NCBI GenBank assembly: GCA_030762175.1
Contig: CM060843.1
Coordinates: 116,500,369 to 116,564,368, forward strand
Source of the DNA: Metallyticus violacea
Lineage: Eukaryota > Arthropoda > Insecta > Mantodea > Metallyticidae
Reading direction: 5' to 3'
Length of the DNA stretch: 64,000 nucleotides
Under the pieces are notes generated by a model that saw only the letters and a list, made by a program, of their open reading frames with translations, was not told the origin of the DNA and did not search any database. The position numbers and the translations under genes were made by a program. This document shows positions 11,713 to 24,726 of this stretch, piece after piece (position 1 is the stretch's first letter; each line of letters starts with the position of its first letter).

Positions 11713-12867
11713 TATAACATGTAGTATATATTTTTGTTTTTTCTTATGTGTAACATTTCAGTAGCACTTGCCCTCTCAGGGCAGGAACATTATCGAGAAA
11801 CTTCAACTCAGTAACTTTATGAAGCCACTGTTGATAATTATTAACAAAGCAATCTGCATATAGGACGAGCATAATTAGGTTAATCAACATTTCATTAAAC
11901 TACTAAATAGAGGAAACATGTTTCTTACAAAGCAATTAAAAGAAACAACCTACTCCCTAGAAGATAAGAAAATATTCTGTTAGAAGAGAGTGATCAAATG
12001 TTAAACATTACACATTTTTTGCAGTCAATATGCCACACACATAACTAAAGCCGAATCTTTTGAAATGCCTTGTTTGAAATGAACCTACCACTCTTTGTTT
12101 TTAGTTTACTTCAGGAATATTATAATGACTGAAAGAACATGCTTACAGAGATAATTAAATTCTATCTAAAAATATAGTAATCCGAAAATGTCACATATTC
12201 AATAAAAAGGTATAGCACATAGACAAAAGGATTAACATTAATAGCTATTCCTGTTCTTGTTTATTCATGAAAATGTAAGTTTTTAACATCCTACTTGATG
12301 GTCATAGATTTTCGCAATGAATGGAATTTATTTATAATGGCACAAGTGAGTTCAAAATTCTCCCCAGAGTGTTTAAAAAAAACAGCAGAGTAAATACTCC
12401 TAGGAAATTTATCCCAAACAGCGATCGAGTTAGCACTTTCCAGTTGTACATTACAAAGGCGAATTAGGTCGTATGCATAGGGGATGAGAGAAATAGAGAG
12501 GAAGAAGATTAGGAGGTAGCGTTAGATCATTGTTCAAATATGAATATTATTATTTTCTGATCAATGAAAGCTGAGATACGAAGTCAATAAATACATGTTG
12601 TTATTGATCATAGCACAAACGTCGTATTTCTACTCTTTGTACGTAGTTCACAAAATATCGATACAGTTTACTTCAGTAATTAATCAACAAATGTATCAAT
12701 AAATAACTGTAACAGACTGCAAGCAACAGTAATTTAACTGCTGTACTGATGATAATACACTGTCACCTCTTTGGGACTATTCATGTACAGCTTTACTTTC
12801 TCCACCGCTGACCAGGTCGTGCCTTTCCACTCCAGAATAAGCGCGCAAGGTTTGTTGACAGTACATA
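11713..12867. other. AT-rich stretch, nothing recognised
   Basis: There are no frames of note, no tRNA-like heads, and no similarity to the repeat families described elsewhere in the window. Confidence 0.5.
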
Positions 12868-13526
12868 CGAGGGTAGGTCCATAAGGTTCCGGACTAACCA
12901 TTTTGTAGATATGTTAAAAACAAAACTATATTTCACTTTTTAATATAACTATATTGAAATAATAATAACCCTTTATTACAACACACTTCTCACATCTTTG
13001 GATTAACATTTCAACACCCCCTCTCAAAAATAGTCAAAGTCTTGTCTGCAAAATGGGCATCAACAGCATCCATTATTTCTTCGTCACACTTAAAATTTCT
13101 TCCTCTAAGACCCTCCTTGAGTTGTGAGAAGAGGAAATAGTCACTGGGAGCTAGTCACTGGGTTGTAGGGTGGATGGTCGACCTTCTTGAAGTCATAGTT
13201 CTTCACAGCTTCCTTTGCAACAGGAGCTGTGTGCACAGACGCGTTGTCGCAACCACTACTCAGCTTTCCTCGCCCTTTCTCTTTGATGGAAGCATGTAGT
13301 CTGTGCAGTAGGTCGAAAAAATTGGCCCATTCCTTTACGGTGGAATATGATGGTGATACGCCGTACAATCGCTGTTTAATTTCATTTGGAGTAAGTCAGT
13401 CTTTTGTGCAGAACTTAATAACAGCTGCAATTGTTTACTTAACAGATAAGGTATGACACCAGATAAGACTTTTGTGAAAGCGATAATTCTTATCGGCGAG
13501 GCCGGAAATTTATGGACCTACCATAG
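12868..13526 (-). mobile_element. Internally deleted mariner element with both terminal inverted repeats
   Basis: A complete 659-bp non-autonomous mariner. Its ends are inverted: CGAGGGTAGGTCCATAAGG at 12868 and, from the other end, CTATGGTAGGTCCATAAAT (about 22 of 27 positions match). TA dinucleotides flank it at 12866-12867 and 13527-13528, as mariner integration requires. On the minus strand the N-terminal HTH region survives (FCTK..LTPNEIKQRLYGV, then STVKEWANFF). It then jumps to FDLLHRLHASIKEKGRGKL, DNASVHTAPVAKEA (second Asp block) and VDHPPYNP. The segment with the first catalytic Asp is missing. A small indel breaks the third Asp block. The C-terminal part continues to about 12960. 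It cannot make active transposase but has the ends needed for mobilisation in trans. Confidence 0.9.
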
Positions 13527-13528
13527 TA

Positions 13529-16300
13529 TCCTCTTTCGATAGACACAATAAAACTTTTCTAAATTAATTCTAAAAATTGGTTGCTTCAAAGTACCAAACT
13601 ATAGCCCTTGTGTAATGGATTAACAAGAAATAGATTGCTTTAGAAAAAGCACGTCCCATTCCGTTAACTGTGTACAATACTTACGCTCCACGTCACGCGA
13701 GGCTCTAGTAACGAGCTTTGTTTCCTTAAGATTACACTTGAAGGAATTTCCCATTCTTGCCCGTTGTTAGGGCAGTTCTTGTATACAGCTGTAGCTTATC
13801 GTGTAGTGAAGTATAAAAAAGAGCGTGATCCTCATGAAAAATAATTCGATAACGTTATTTCCTGCGTTTAATCTATACATCGCGTGATACCGAGAATTCT
13901 GTCTCTCTCTCCCCCTTTTCCCTTCTTGCTCTTCCATGTTATCCTTACACGCTCTCTTACAGAAACAAAACCTGCAAAGCGCTTTTAGTGAAATGCTCAA
14001 CAGTTGCCCACACGTCGATATTTGCCTTGTCTCTGGATAGGATAACAACGTATAATTCTACATTGTACTGAAAAACCAATATACTATAGGATGTAACTTC
14101 TGCCGCAGGAGGCATATAGGACAACGATCCTAAAATTATTGAAAATATAATAAAGGACATTTGTTATAAATCTTGTCAGCTCAAGCGTTGTTTTACACCA
14201 CGGTTACTATGCATACACAGAGTACAATGCCAGTATTTCAACTGCGCTCGCTTCTCTTTGACAGTTCTTAAACGTCTTTTTCTGAAGTTGTTCCCTGCCG
14301 GTATCTCGGCAGTATACATTAATTTGTGAAGACAGTAGACTCTAGAGAAATTAATTTTCGTGGGTAAAAGAAAATGCTGCCCGTATGCTAATAAACCATT
14401 TCTACTGCCTATATATACGCTGCATTAATTGAATTTGACGAAATTAAACGTATATTCATTATCCTATTTAGAAGCATCATAATTTGACAAACACACAACA
14501 CTATACTTAAAAGTATCACAACTCACAATAAAATATAATTTGTACCATCCCTGAAATTCATGTACAAAGCAAGCAACATTACTGGCGCGCCATGCACAAT
14601 TATGAACATACATAACTTCAAGAAGTGGACGGCGATTCGGAAATACTCTGTATATCCTACAAGAAAAAACAAAAAGAAAACTGAATGTAAACAGTCAGGA
14701 TTTCCAAAATAGGCTATATTGCTGTTTTATTAATAATTGTAATATTGCAATTATATCTTACAATTGACTGTTTATTTTTTGTATATTCACCTTAAAAATA
14801 ACAATAATTATTACACTTTGCCAGTCAACGATAAAAAAGCAGTGATAACAGTTACATACTCTTTAAAGTGTAAACATTAAAAGGTAGGAATCTCAATTGA
14901 AATTTCAGAGTGAGAGTAACTGGCTAAGAGGGTGAAACCTAACATTCAATCAACATTTTGTTTAAAAAACTTATATCTGAATTGATGAATATTTGTTGAA
15001 AATAAATATATGTATAAAAGGTAGTTATACGGATTTGGAAATACTAAATGAAAACTGTTTCAATAATTTATCAAAATTACACATTTACTTTCAAATATTT
15101 AGAGCACAACTATATAAATGTATTTTATTTGTTTTTACTGTCTTTGTCCATATTAAAGACAAAATGTAGACGTCTAGATATTTCTCGACTGTTAACAAAA
15201 TTCATAATTAGTACAGTATGATTTTACTGTACAACATATTATTGTTATATTGCCTAATAAATGGAAAACAATTAATTGGCCACTTTGGTAAAAATCAGTT
15301 CAGATTCTAACAGAACTTAAAGGTTCTGGAATAAAAACAGCATTTTTATGTGAGTGAACGTGGTTTTTAGCCCCTTAACGACAGTGTGCAGATGCAACAT
15401 ACCAAAGAACTCAGTTGCGCTCATTTCCAACGATAGCAGAGAAAGAGAGCTGAACGGATTACGGAGGGAAGTCAAGGGATCCTATTTTTGGACATGGAAT
15501 ACTTTCATATACCATAAATCTTCAATACAGAATCCACTGAAACTATCCCGCAGGAATCGAGACATTATCTATAGTAACAGACTAGTCCAAAACCGTGAAA
15601 ATTGGGTGTACAGAAGAGCGCGCTATTCCTATGCTACCGAGGCAGAGATATTATAATTAATTCATGAACTTTGAATATAAAATTTAAACAGCGTCTCTAG
15701 AGGATGCAGGTTAACATCATTCTTCCACCTAATGACCAAGGAGAACCTCCCTTAAATGTTCCCTTTATAATTACGAGTGTAGAACTTAATAAATATATTG
15801 TTGGCGGAACTTCCCATATGATCTTCATCCGAAATGGTTTGAATTCGCTTTAACAAAAAAATTCAATTTTCCTGCTCATGTTGTCTGTATAAGCTTAGAA
15901 CGCAGTCGTATTTCCAGACCAATGCATATCTCCTTCATGACAAAAAATTCATCTCTAAGTGTGCTTGGCAAAGCGGCAAAATATGCTCAGAAATGAAGCT
16001 TTATTTAAATTTGCAAAAGAATTGGTTTATTTCGCATTTAAATAATGACAATTTAATGTATTGATAAAATACTATTTAAGTGTTACAATAAATTAGTCAT
16101 CACATATGCTCATTAATATTTAATTTATTCCATTAATATACACGGCAACACTCAAATATTACGTGAAAATTTCGGTTTTTAGATTATAAATAAATTTTAT
16201 AATTTTTTTTCTTTTAAAGCATATTTTCATCTCGTCCGTTCGGAAACTTTAGTCATCGAAGATAATTGGAGGTCAACTGTGCTAACTATCACAAAGATAT
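13529..16300. other. AT-rich stretch, nothing recognised
   Basis: Only random short frames. The 100-codon frame at 15354-15656 has no recognisable motif or splice context. If the exon at 16381 is real, this stretch may be intron. Confidence 0.45.
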
Positions 16301-16380
16301 TTCACTATGATTGTTGTGCGGTTTTTCACTGATATTTCGATCTAAATCAATATTTCACTTTCATCTTTCCTTCTTTTCAG

Positions 16381-16493
16381 GTATCTTCTCGAACAGTGCC
16401 GTAAAGGATATTGTCAAAGGGAAAGAGTTGGTCTATTGGCTGACACGTTTATCTCCCAACGAAGTGCATCGACTGAGAACAGACACTTTCTAG
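16381..16493 (+). CDS. Candidate 3'-terminal coding exon of an unidentified host gene
   Basis: A strong acceptor (TTTCATCTTTCCTTCTTTTCAG, AG at 16379-16380) precedes a frame entered in phase 1. The frame encodes 36 residues and ends at TAG 16491-16493. The peptide is IFSNSAVKDIVKGKEL followed by VYWLTRLSPNEVHRLRTDTF, which is hydrophilic, mixed in composition and protein-like, and GC-richer than its flanks. AATAAA lies at 17084-17089, a plausible poly(A) signal. I do not recognise the protein. The last residues (D at -2, F at 0) would suit a class III PDZ ligand, which is speculative. Upstream exons could not be located in the window and may lie far away. A 113-base stop-closed frame also arises by chance, so confidence is limited. 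Confidence 0.35.
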
Positions 16494-17110
16494 CGCTCTT
16501 CCTTAGCAGACGCAGTCATGTTGGGGTTAATATTTTGATTTAACAATAACATTTTTTCAAGGAGCTTCTTGGCTGAATACTCAGTGACCCACGTATTTGT
16601 ATTACCGTAGTAAGCTATAAAAACATTTTTTTAATTTTTTTCTAAATTTTAGTATGATCTAAAAGCAAAACTTTTCTTTAACTATTTTTATTAATGTTTT
16701 GTCAGATGATTTTCAGGGCATTAAGTGAATATATCTTTCCTTAGGAATGCATTGTATAGTTATATCATTTACGTTTATTGTATTATTCTGTTTCTGTTTT
16801 TGAGATAAGAAGATTAGTTGTTTTGAACCTATTATTATTTTTATTACCTTGCTGAGATTTAATGCAGTTTCATAGTAAAATGAGCCAAATTCGTTATAAC
16901 ATGTTGCGAATACCTTTGTCTTAAATTTTAATGTAAATCATTGCAAATGTAAAATAATGTAAATTTTTGCTGCAGTACATTCAATTTACGTGATACCAAT
17001 ATTTAATATGTCGCACCCCACCCCACTATTTTAGTACTTTTCAAATAATTATATATGTAAAGTTTATTAATGATATATGTTTAAATAAACTGTATATTAA
17101 TACGATACTT
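16494..17110 (+). other. Possible 3' UTR of the candidate terminal exon
   Basis: AT-rich, repeat-free sequence between the candidate stop codon and AATAAA at 17084-17089. The call depends entirely on the exon before it. There is no other signal. Confidence 0.25.
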
Positions 17111-18131
17111 GAATTTTATTACGTCATCCTTCTCCTCCGGTGTAATTAAGTCAACTTTCCAGGGTACCTTTCGCGCTTACTTGACTACTACAATCATCAA
17201 CGTGAAAATATTTTTAATGTTACAAATGCCAGTTGAGGATTTTTTGCAGTCAGTGACAACACATAGAGAACGTTCTCTGTTATGCAATATTAATATTCAA
17301 TTAACACCTTTATGTTTGTAAAGGAGTATACGAAACTTGGAATAGTTTTGTACTCTGGAGTTTTTTAAGTTCATAAAAGAAATAAATGCTTTGGAAACTT
17401 CTTCTGTATTTTGAAATGTTCCACTTAAAATCGGAAACCCCATATTTCCTAAATAAAATGGCTGCAGGAATATATTGCATTCAGTTAACATTTTCACGAC
17501 ATTAGCTTTCGGTGGCATACATAAAAGCAGAACGTTATGACCATCAAAATAGGTAACAAAGTTTAATTTACACTATCGAATAAAATTAATAGCTTCATGA
17601 TTTTTTATAGAATTTAGTGTTATACGTGTAAAAGGTATTGAATATTCTTCAAAGATTGGTCCCTGAATTTGTGCAAGTGCGTGGAATTACATATAATTTG
17701 CAATATGAATCAACTTTGTCAAATTTGTAATTTATTGAAGTATGATGCACAAATTTGAAAGTTCTATTAGACTGACTATGAATTGTTGGCTTGTTGTCAA
17801 TAGCAATTAGCAAAACTTGGGCGTAAAGTTTTATTATCCTAATAAAATACTTGATAAATTGTTAAAAGTATTAATTATAATGTTTTATAAATATTTTAAA
17901 TATACTAATTGTAAAAGATTCATATTTTAAAATTAATTATTTTACCAAGGAATTATCTAATCTTCTTATTTTATAACATATTTTATTTTTATTACATAAA
18001 TATTTTGGAGTAAGACCTTTTAAACTCGCGCCAAGTAGATGGTCTTACTGCGATACACCGCTGGACGTGGTTATTCTGAAAACGTTAAATATTGTTCCAT
18101 TCCGACATTAGGCTGGGCTATCACATTCCAC

Positions 18132-18134
<3 letters not shown>
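17111..18134. other. AT-rich stretch, nothing recognised
   Basis: Very AT-rich, with short frames only. Confidence 0.5.

Positions 18135-18165
<31 letters not shown>
18135..18165. repeat. (CA)n microsatellite
   Basis: About 15 CA dinucleotides in a row. Confidence 0.95.
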
Positions 18166-18166
<1 letters not shown>

Positions 18167-18294
18167 CTTATACGAATAGTAGTGTAGTGTGAACTATACA
18201 CAAAATTGAAATTAGAAATGAAATCTGAAACCGTCCTTGGTAACCCATCAATTATGAGAAATTAATTAGAATATACATAACATTTTAATTTCAG

Positions 18295-18699
18295 TTAGCT
18301 GTAAGTGAAGGGTTCTGTAAGTATGTAAAAATGTAACGAAAAGCAGGCATTCTCGCTGGGTCTGCAGAGGGACATTCTGGCAGACAATAGGGTAAATATT
18401 TTCTTTTGTTCATTGGAAGGGGACTGCTTTTTCCCGGCAGGTATGCTGGCAAAGATGAACGTAACACCTGTGCTACGGTAAATTACGTTGAACTCTAGCG
18501 TACGATAGAAATTGAGATTGAACAGTGGATGAATCGCCAAGTTGTTAAGCTCAGAAATCTGACTAGCCAATAATATGAGAGTTGCATGAAGTCGCTGATA
18601 GCCTATAAGGATGTTTAAATCCACAGTGACAGGAAAAAAAAGCTGCCCTTTATCACGTGGTCCAGCGAGTCTTATGGAGTAGTAAGGACATGAAATCAC
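18295..18699 (-). other. Unidentified 134-codon frame
   Basis: The longest Met-initiated frame in the window, lying in locally GC-richer DNA. Its composition (many Leu, Ser, Ile) is typical of chance translation, and no conserved motif, domain, signal peptide or neighbouring exon supports it. It is listed only because of its length, and I do not call it a gene. Confidence 0.12.
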
Positions 18700-21226
18700 C
18701 CTTTATGAGAACTAGCCTTGGGAACTGGCAAGGGAACATCAATGTCCCAGCTTCATTTCCGTTAGGCGCTTCTTCTTAGCGTCAGAAAACTACAGTTTGT
18801 CAAGTAAGCTCTGTGCTTCTGCCAACTGTCTCTTTAGTGCGATCCGAAGAGAAACGCCCTGGTACACACTTTTTGTTGAATAAACGACGTCAACTGGCAG
18901 ATAGCAAAGTGTTCTTTCTCATCCACACATCACCTTTAATTCCCGTTACTCAATCCGGCACTTTCAAGTCTCAAGAACCAGCAACTTCCCTGTAGATCGA
19001 TAAGAAGAGTTATTTAGTGGTGAGCTGTATCTGCAAATGTGACTGTGGGTTATGAACTCATGAGACTCTGGATTCCCATTCGGAAAATTTCAAACAAAGT
19101 TCTTGAAAGCTTCTTTCATGAGTAGCCTCAATTTTTCTGCTTTTCGCCACTGTAGCCCAGTTGTCAAAATCTTCCTTTAACTTGTCCTATCTTCTTCTTT
19201 TGTACTCTACGTTTCTGTGGCCAATTCTTGGTTGCCAAGTTGCGACGACTCGATTAATTAATTAGGATTCTCCAACTTCCTTTGTTCATAAATTTCCTCA
19301 GCAATTCCTTTTCTTTTCACGTTAGAATATAAGTTTGAGCTCAATTCAGAAGCAATGGGAAACACTAGTGTCCATTATTGTTCATTTGGTCCTTATGGAA
19401 TGCTTTTATCCTAGAGTAATGTGTAAGGTATAATCCAGTATTTTTACTAAAGGCTGCAAGCGAATTCCAGGGGGTGATAGACAAGTCAAAACAAGTGTAA
19501 ACAGTATAGTGCTCTTTTATCGCGCAATTTTTCCCATTAGTCAAATGGAACAACTAGGGCTTCGACAAGCAACCACTGTATTCACAGTGTTAAGCTGTGT
19601 TTCTACTCCCTCATTTCGTTGTCAACATGCCAATCACCAGCATCATTCTGGCTACAGGGGCTTTTAAATGCAAAGGCTTGTAGAAACAGCTACTATTTCT
19701 GAGCGAGAGTGTCTATCAATGCAGAGCTGTAGGAAAATTGTGTACAGCGCTGATGAATGCTACATGGTAAATGTCTCTTTATACAAAAAATAGCTTTCAC
19801 AAGTTCGATAAATTTGTTATTATTCTATATTATTTGTATATGTTAAGGGTTTTTAACATAGGTGTTCAAGAAGGCTTATATAAGAATTTTAATTATTTTA
19901 TCTCAAAATTTGTTTTAACTATTGGTACCACTTCTTATAGCTTGAATTAAATATTTCAGACAGCTCTACCACACCTAAGTGTTAAGTTTCAGTCACTAAT
20001 CCACTCACTATTCGTCTATGGAGAAAAATACGCATTACATATAATTTTTGTGGGAGTAATATTATGGTTATTTTCTCATTAAATTTCAGCATATGAATCT
20101 ATTTGAAATCAGATAGGAAAACTTCGAGGTGAAGGCAGGAACTCGAAAACGGAAATTTGGCTTAGAGTGCCGAAGTTCTTACAATATGAACTACCATGTC
20201 CTGTCCGACTAAAATAGCAAATCTCTCCCATGTGTGTCTGCATATCCTGAAGACTTCTAAGGTTATTTTGTTGCACAACCGAAGAAGCAATTCTAAATCT
20301 TTGAGAACTTGTATCCCAGGTTTTGTGTTAACTACATTATTACGATTAATTTGAAAATATTATTTTGTATTGTTTTTTTATTTTTGTCGTATTTGTTAAC
20401 TTATTCTTCTGGTAGCTACGATCACTTGTGAAAAAAGATTAAGAAGCTACATGAAATTTTATTTTGTACAGTGTTCTTTTCCTAATTTTATCTGACCACA
20501 TTTAGGAATATAGTTTACCTATCTTGCATTTTTGTAATTTGTGCAAACAGAAATACAATGCGTTTCGTTAGGCTCTGGCAGAATACATTTCAACAAATTG
20601 GGTATAATTTATTTTTAATTTTTAATGTTATGTTTACCAAAAGATATCTGGAAACACTTGCATGTTTCCATAAGATTACATAAAATTAACATTTTTTCGC
20701 TTATGAACGTTTCTCTCCCACCCTCTCTTCACACAGACAATATTTTTCCTCAGACATTGTCCTATGAGACATTATTTATAAGCCGACACCCAAATTTAAA
20801 TAGATTGATTATAGTGAGCATTTTACTCATGCGAGTAGTTTCATTTATATTTCTGTACAAGTGTTGAATTGTTGCGTTTAAAATGTTATTTTCTCGGCAG
20901 AGTGAGAATACTACTCCCAGTCATAAAATCTGACCTGCGAATTTCTGTTGCCTATTGTATCAATATTGTATAGAAGGCCCAAGGACATGGCAAACCGATA
21001 TTTTCTGGAGGAAATTCTTAAGTAGAGTCCGTGGAAAAGATGTTTATTTTGTATTCTGTTAGAGAATTGTAAAGCAGGGTAAGCGTAATAAAGCATATGG
21101 CAACTGCCAGGGATGAAAAGCAAGTGAATAACATCTTCAAGGGATGAAGCTAACGGCTCGAGTTGATATCTACATGTTAAAAGTCAGTAGGCCATGTTTA
21201 TTTAGTCTTACAATTTTGAGATTCCG
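18700..21226. other. Mixed-composition stretch, nothing recognised
   Basis: The 18700-19330 part is somewhat GC-richer and the remainder AT-rich. No family signature or shared repeat was found. Confidence 0.45.
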
Positions 21227-21385
21227 CAGTCAGCTTTGCAAGAGTATTCAGCGGAACATTATAAGTAGAAGGTCATTCTCAGTTCTGTTCAGTTCAGTTA
21301 GTGGAAAGCTGTAGTCAGTCTTGGAAGAGTATTCAGTGTGGAAGATAGGCATGGTCAGTTCAGTTCCGTTCAGTTGAAGAGCTTT
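21227..21385. repeat. Degenerate tandem duplication rich in CAGTT motifs
   Basis: Two imperfect units of about 80-88 bases lie head to tail. Each has a CAGTC start, then GAAGAGTATTCAG or GCAAGAGTATTCAG, then several copies of CAGTTCAGTT or CAGTTCCGTT. The first unit begins near 21227 and the second near 21315. An AATAAA (21543-21548) lies 160 bases downstream in GC-richer DNA, so this might be part of an old LTR. I could not find LTR borders or a target-site duplication. Confidence 0.5.
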
Positions 21386-21719
21386 ATTAGGTGGGTTCAG
21401 TTGCGTCTCAGGTTTAGCTGATTTCAGGATCAGTCTTTATCAAATTAAGAAATGTCAGAGTGATCGTCATAGTTAATGTGAAAGTGGCACATATTCTCCA
21501 GGAAATAACGGCGGCAAATTTTAGGTGGAAAAGACCATGAACAATAAACTGTGTTTCATCTCCTATAACAAGAAATCTTAATAATCTCCAAGACGCCTTT
21601 CCCTATGGCCACAGGACCATAAAAGTATCCAGCAGCAGAGTCTCAACAGCCCTGGCAAAACCATAAGTCAGCGGAAACCAATCATTGAAGAGGAAGATAT
21701 TTTCCTCTGAGATTACAAT

Positions 21720-23640
21720 TATCAATCCAACCAATTAATCAAGGCAAATTAATTTCCTTTTTCCAAATATTTCCTTCCACATATTTAATTAACACCCTTC
21801 TAATAAAAACCGCTGCATCTAATAATTTATTCTGGTCTTTAGAACTTTAATACAATTGCCACCATTGCCAGTTCCAGAGGTTTACTGAATATATAATCAA
21901 AAAATAATAACATTAAATTTTCTTTAGCCACTTTTGCACTCTTACCACATGATCAATTCCTTAAAAACATTCAGCTTTATTGTAGGACTAACACTTTAAT
22001 AAGTCTTCATGATTAATAATTATTGTATTGTCATTTGCCGTTTGAAAAAATTAAACCAAAGATTTTTCAAGGACTTTTCAGCGGACGCCGATCTTAAACA
22101 TAAAAGGTTTTCTTTGCTAGCGTACTGTCATTTTCTGAAACTTTTCTCGGAGGTGTCGTTTTTGTTGTAGTTTTTTTATTGATAGAAACTTTTTTCTATT
22201 GACACTAAATTCTTTTTTGCATTTCAATATTATTAACATTTCTATAACTACCGAAAGTAGTGGTGGGAATGTCTCTTTTTCGCCTGCACTGCTTTCATTT
22301 GATTTATGTTTATAATTGCCTGCCTTCACATAGGTTTCAGTTCACTTATTTGGAAGATGATAAACTTTTCTATGGGATGAATCACGTTATATTGTACATC
22401 TGAAGACTGCACTGAATTATCAGTAAATCACGGCTTACGCCTCTAAATGTAAAATTGGTTGGAGCGAATTTAAGTACTTATCAAAACTTTCGCAATCTTT
22501 ATTGTCACTCAGGTTGAACAAGACAGGTCGCACGATCTTACTCCATGAAATTCGAACTCTAACTGATTATATTTATTATCAAGAACAACCTCTTTACTTG
22601 TCTCTGTTTATTGTCAAGCTGTGATTAAGCTGCACAAATGCACCCTAAGCCTTCTCTCTCGTCTGAGCTGGTAACTTGGTAAATAAATTTAGAGGATGTT
22701 TACTGTTTCCTTAACCATTAGTAATTTTATGACGGAAACCACATTTTCTTGTGTAGCGCAGTTATCAAGTATAATAAGCAATGGGATTTTCTGAAACTTT
22801 CAGCGGCATGCTACTCGTGCATTTGTATGCAAATGGTTCCTAGCCAGGGATTGCGAGCACATGCAGGCCTACAAAAATATATTGTTTGTTTATATACACC
22901 CCTTAATTTAGAATAAATTAATTTATAAATAACATGCTTGTACATTTCAGAGATTTTTAACACGTTAGCATTTCAACTGTACTAAATCTCAAATTTCAAC
23001 TATACATAGATTACAGTACCAAGCGTTTTCACATAATTGTTATAATTCGTTTTAAAGTTTTCCGCCTTTTACTAAAAGGACATCTTTGCTATTTGACGTG
23101 GAATGACACATGTTTATTTATTTGTCATAATTTGTATATACAGGCATATTGATGAATAACATTGCAATAATTTCTGAGATTATAGAAGGGTCTCTAACAA
23201 ACAATTTTAGATAGGGATTCTATGGTCTTCCACAATTTTCATAGGTACAAAGTACCAGTTTCCAAAGTACCAAAAGTGCTTTCGAAATGATAGACACAAT
23301 AACGTTGTGTAGCATGTCTCCTTGTCGCAGTCGATATGATATTGTCGTCAAGAAAGCTGATTATTTTTATTAAGTTCCAGTGTTGTTGATTACTATTTTT
23401 ACTTTTATATCTTACCTAAAAACAAACTCCACTATAAAAGATATAATAAAACAAAAACTAGCTTACTTCCTAGGACCTAAACCACTATCCATTGTCACAC
23501 GTAAGGTAGATAGTATCACTTAGACTAAGCTATACATAATATCGAATTGTGGTGTACTACGAGAGGTGGGATGCTGGGAAGGTGCAGTCTATTGCAAAAT
23601 AAATGTAATTAGATACTGGACAAGGATAATTAAAGATAAA
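21720..23640. other. AT-rich stretch, nothing recognised
   Basis: Short frames only. No tRNA-like heads or repeats shared with the window. Confidence 0.45.
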
Positions 23641-24215
23641 CAAACAACCCGAGAGTAATATGCTACCGGCACCAATTAAACAACATACATTATCAATAAT
23701 GGGCAGCATTTGTACAGCGAAATTGTCAAAAATCGGTTTAAACGATATTTGGCAGAAGGTATTGAAAGCAGATAAGCCTAGAGAAAAAAGCCAAAAGACG
23801 CCTGTCTGACATAAACCGGCAGGAAATAGAGGTGCAAAGCATGCAGATGTCATCTCTGGACCAGCAGAGCGAAATTAAAATTAGACAGGACCTATATCAT
23901 GGAGCTAGGCATGAAACTGGGGTAGGGAATAGCATGGCTTAGATTGGGAGGTTGGAAGGCAGGTAAAGTTGTTGGAGAAGGCAGAAGGATTTGCCCATTA
24001 TGCTCGGAACCGGAAGACTGGGTTCACATTTTGGCTAAGTGTACACAGACAGAAGATGCTAAGATAAAATTTCTCCCCAATTCATTTTTTACTTCCAATA
24101 GGGGGAGGCCGGCATGTTGAGACTTAACTGTAAATAAACAAAACTGGCTAAACCTGGGCATTTTCTTAAATGAAATAGGTAGTTTTAAGGATAAGAAAAA
24201 TCTATGAACATTGTA
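23640..24215 (+). pseudogene. Non-LTR retrotransposon (LINE) ORF2 C-terminal remnant
   Basis: The clearest part is 23935-24140 on the plus strand. It reads LRLGGWKAGKVVGEGRRICP, then LCSEPEDWVHILAKCTQT. Together these form a C-x2-C-x7-H-x4-C cluster, the zinc-knuckle-like motif that many LINE polymerases carry after the reverse transcriptase domain. After one stop the frame continues NKQNWLNLGIFLNEIGSFKD. The region upstream to about 23640 gives broken frames that fit the same element. LINE ORF2 proteins copy their RNA into the genome. The reverse transcriptase core is absent, as expected for a 5'-truncated dead copy. I cannot settle the clade (Jockey/CR1/R1-like). Confidence 0.65.
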
Positions 24216-24277
24216 CATAAATAATACGAAAATTATATACGAATATCAGAATTGTTGTATATATGTCTCTTTCATGT

Positions 24278-24300
24278 GCGTGTGTGTGTGGGGGGGGGGG
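24278..24300. repeat. (GT)n followed by poly-G
   Basis: A GTGTGTGTGT run passes into about 12 G. It lies just after the LINE remnant and may mark its simple-repeat tail. Confidence 0.8.
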
Positions 24301-24726
24301 TTGCGTTCTCGTTAATGTTTCTCTTGTTTGAATTAATTTCAGAATTGGAAATATTTTACAAGAGCATGAAAGGTCTTGCGATCCATGCAACTGTGATGCA
24401 TATGCATATCTAGTTCAATTGGAATAATAAATACTACTACAATTACATAATACAATAAATCAGTTAACCTCCGGACTTCGGATTTCCTGGCTCGCAAAGC
24501 AGGTTTGAAGACATTCTAAGGCAAATTTGTATTCTATCCTGCTTTAATATTAACTTATCAGCATCTAATTTCAATTTCTTATCACTATATAGCTCTGTTA
24601 CTTTTCTTTGTGGACTAGATTTTTTTATCTCTAATTATTTTTCTAAGATTTGTTTTAATTGCGAAAGTGTTGCGGCATAGTTCATTAACAACTATATTGG
24701 GAAAGGTTAAGCTTATCGCACCGGTG

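Noticed and set aside
18295..18699. 134-codon frame as a gene
   Set aside because: Length alone in 64 kb of sequence is not significant, and there is no domain, splice context or codon bias that I can see.
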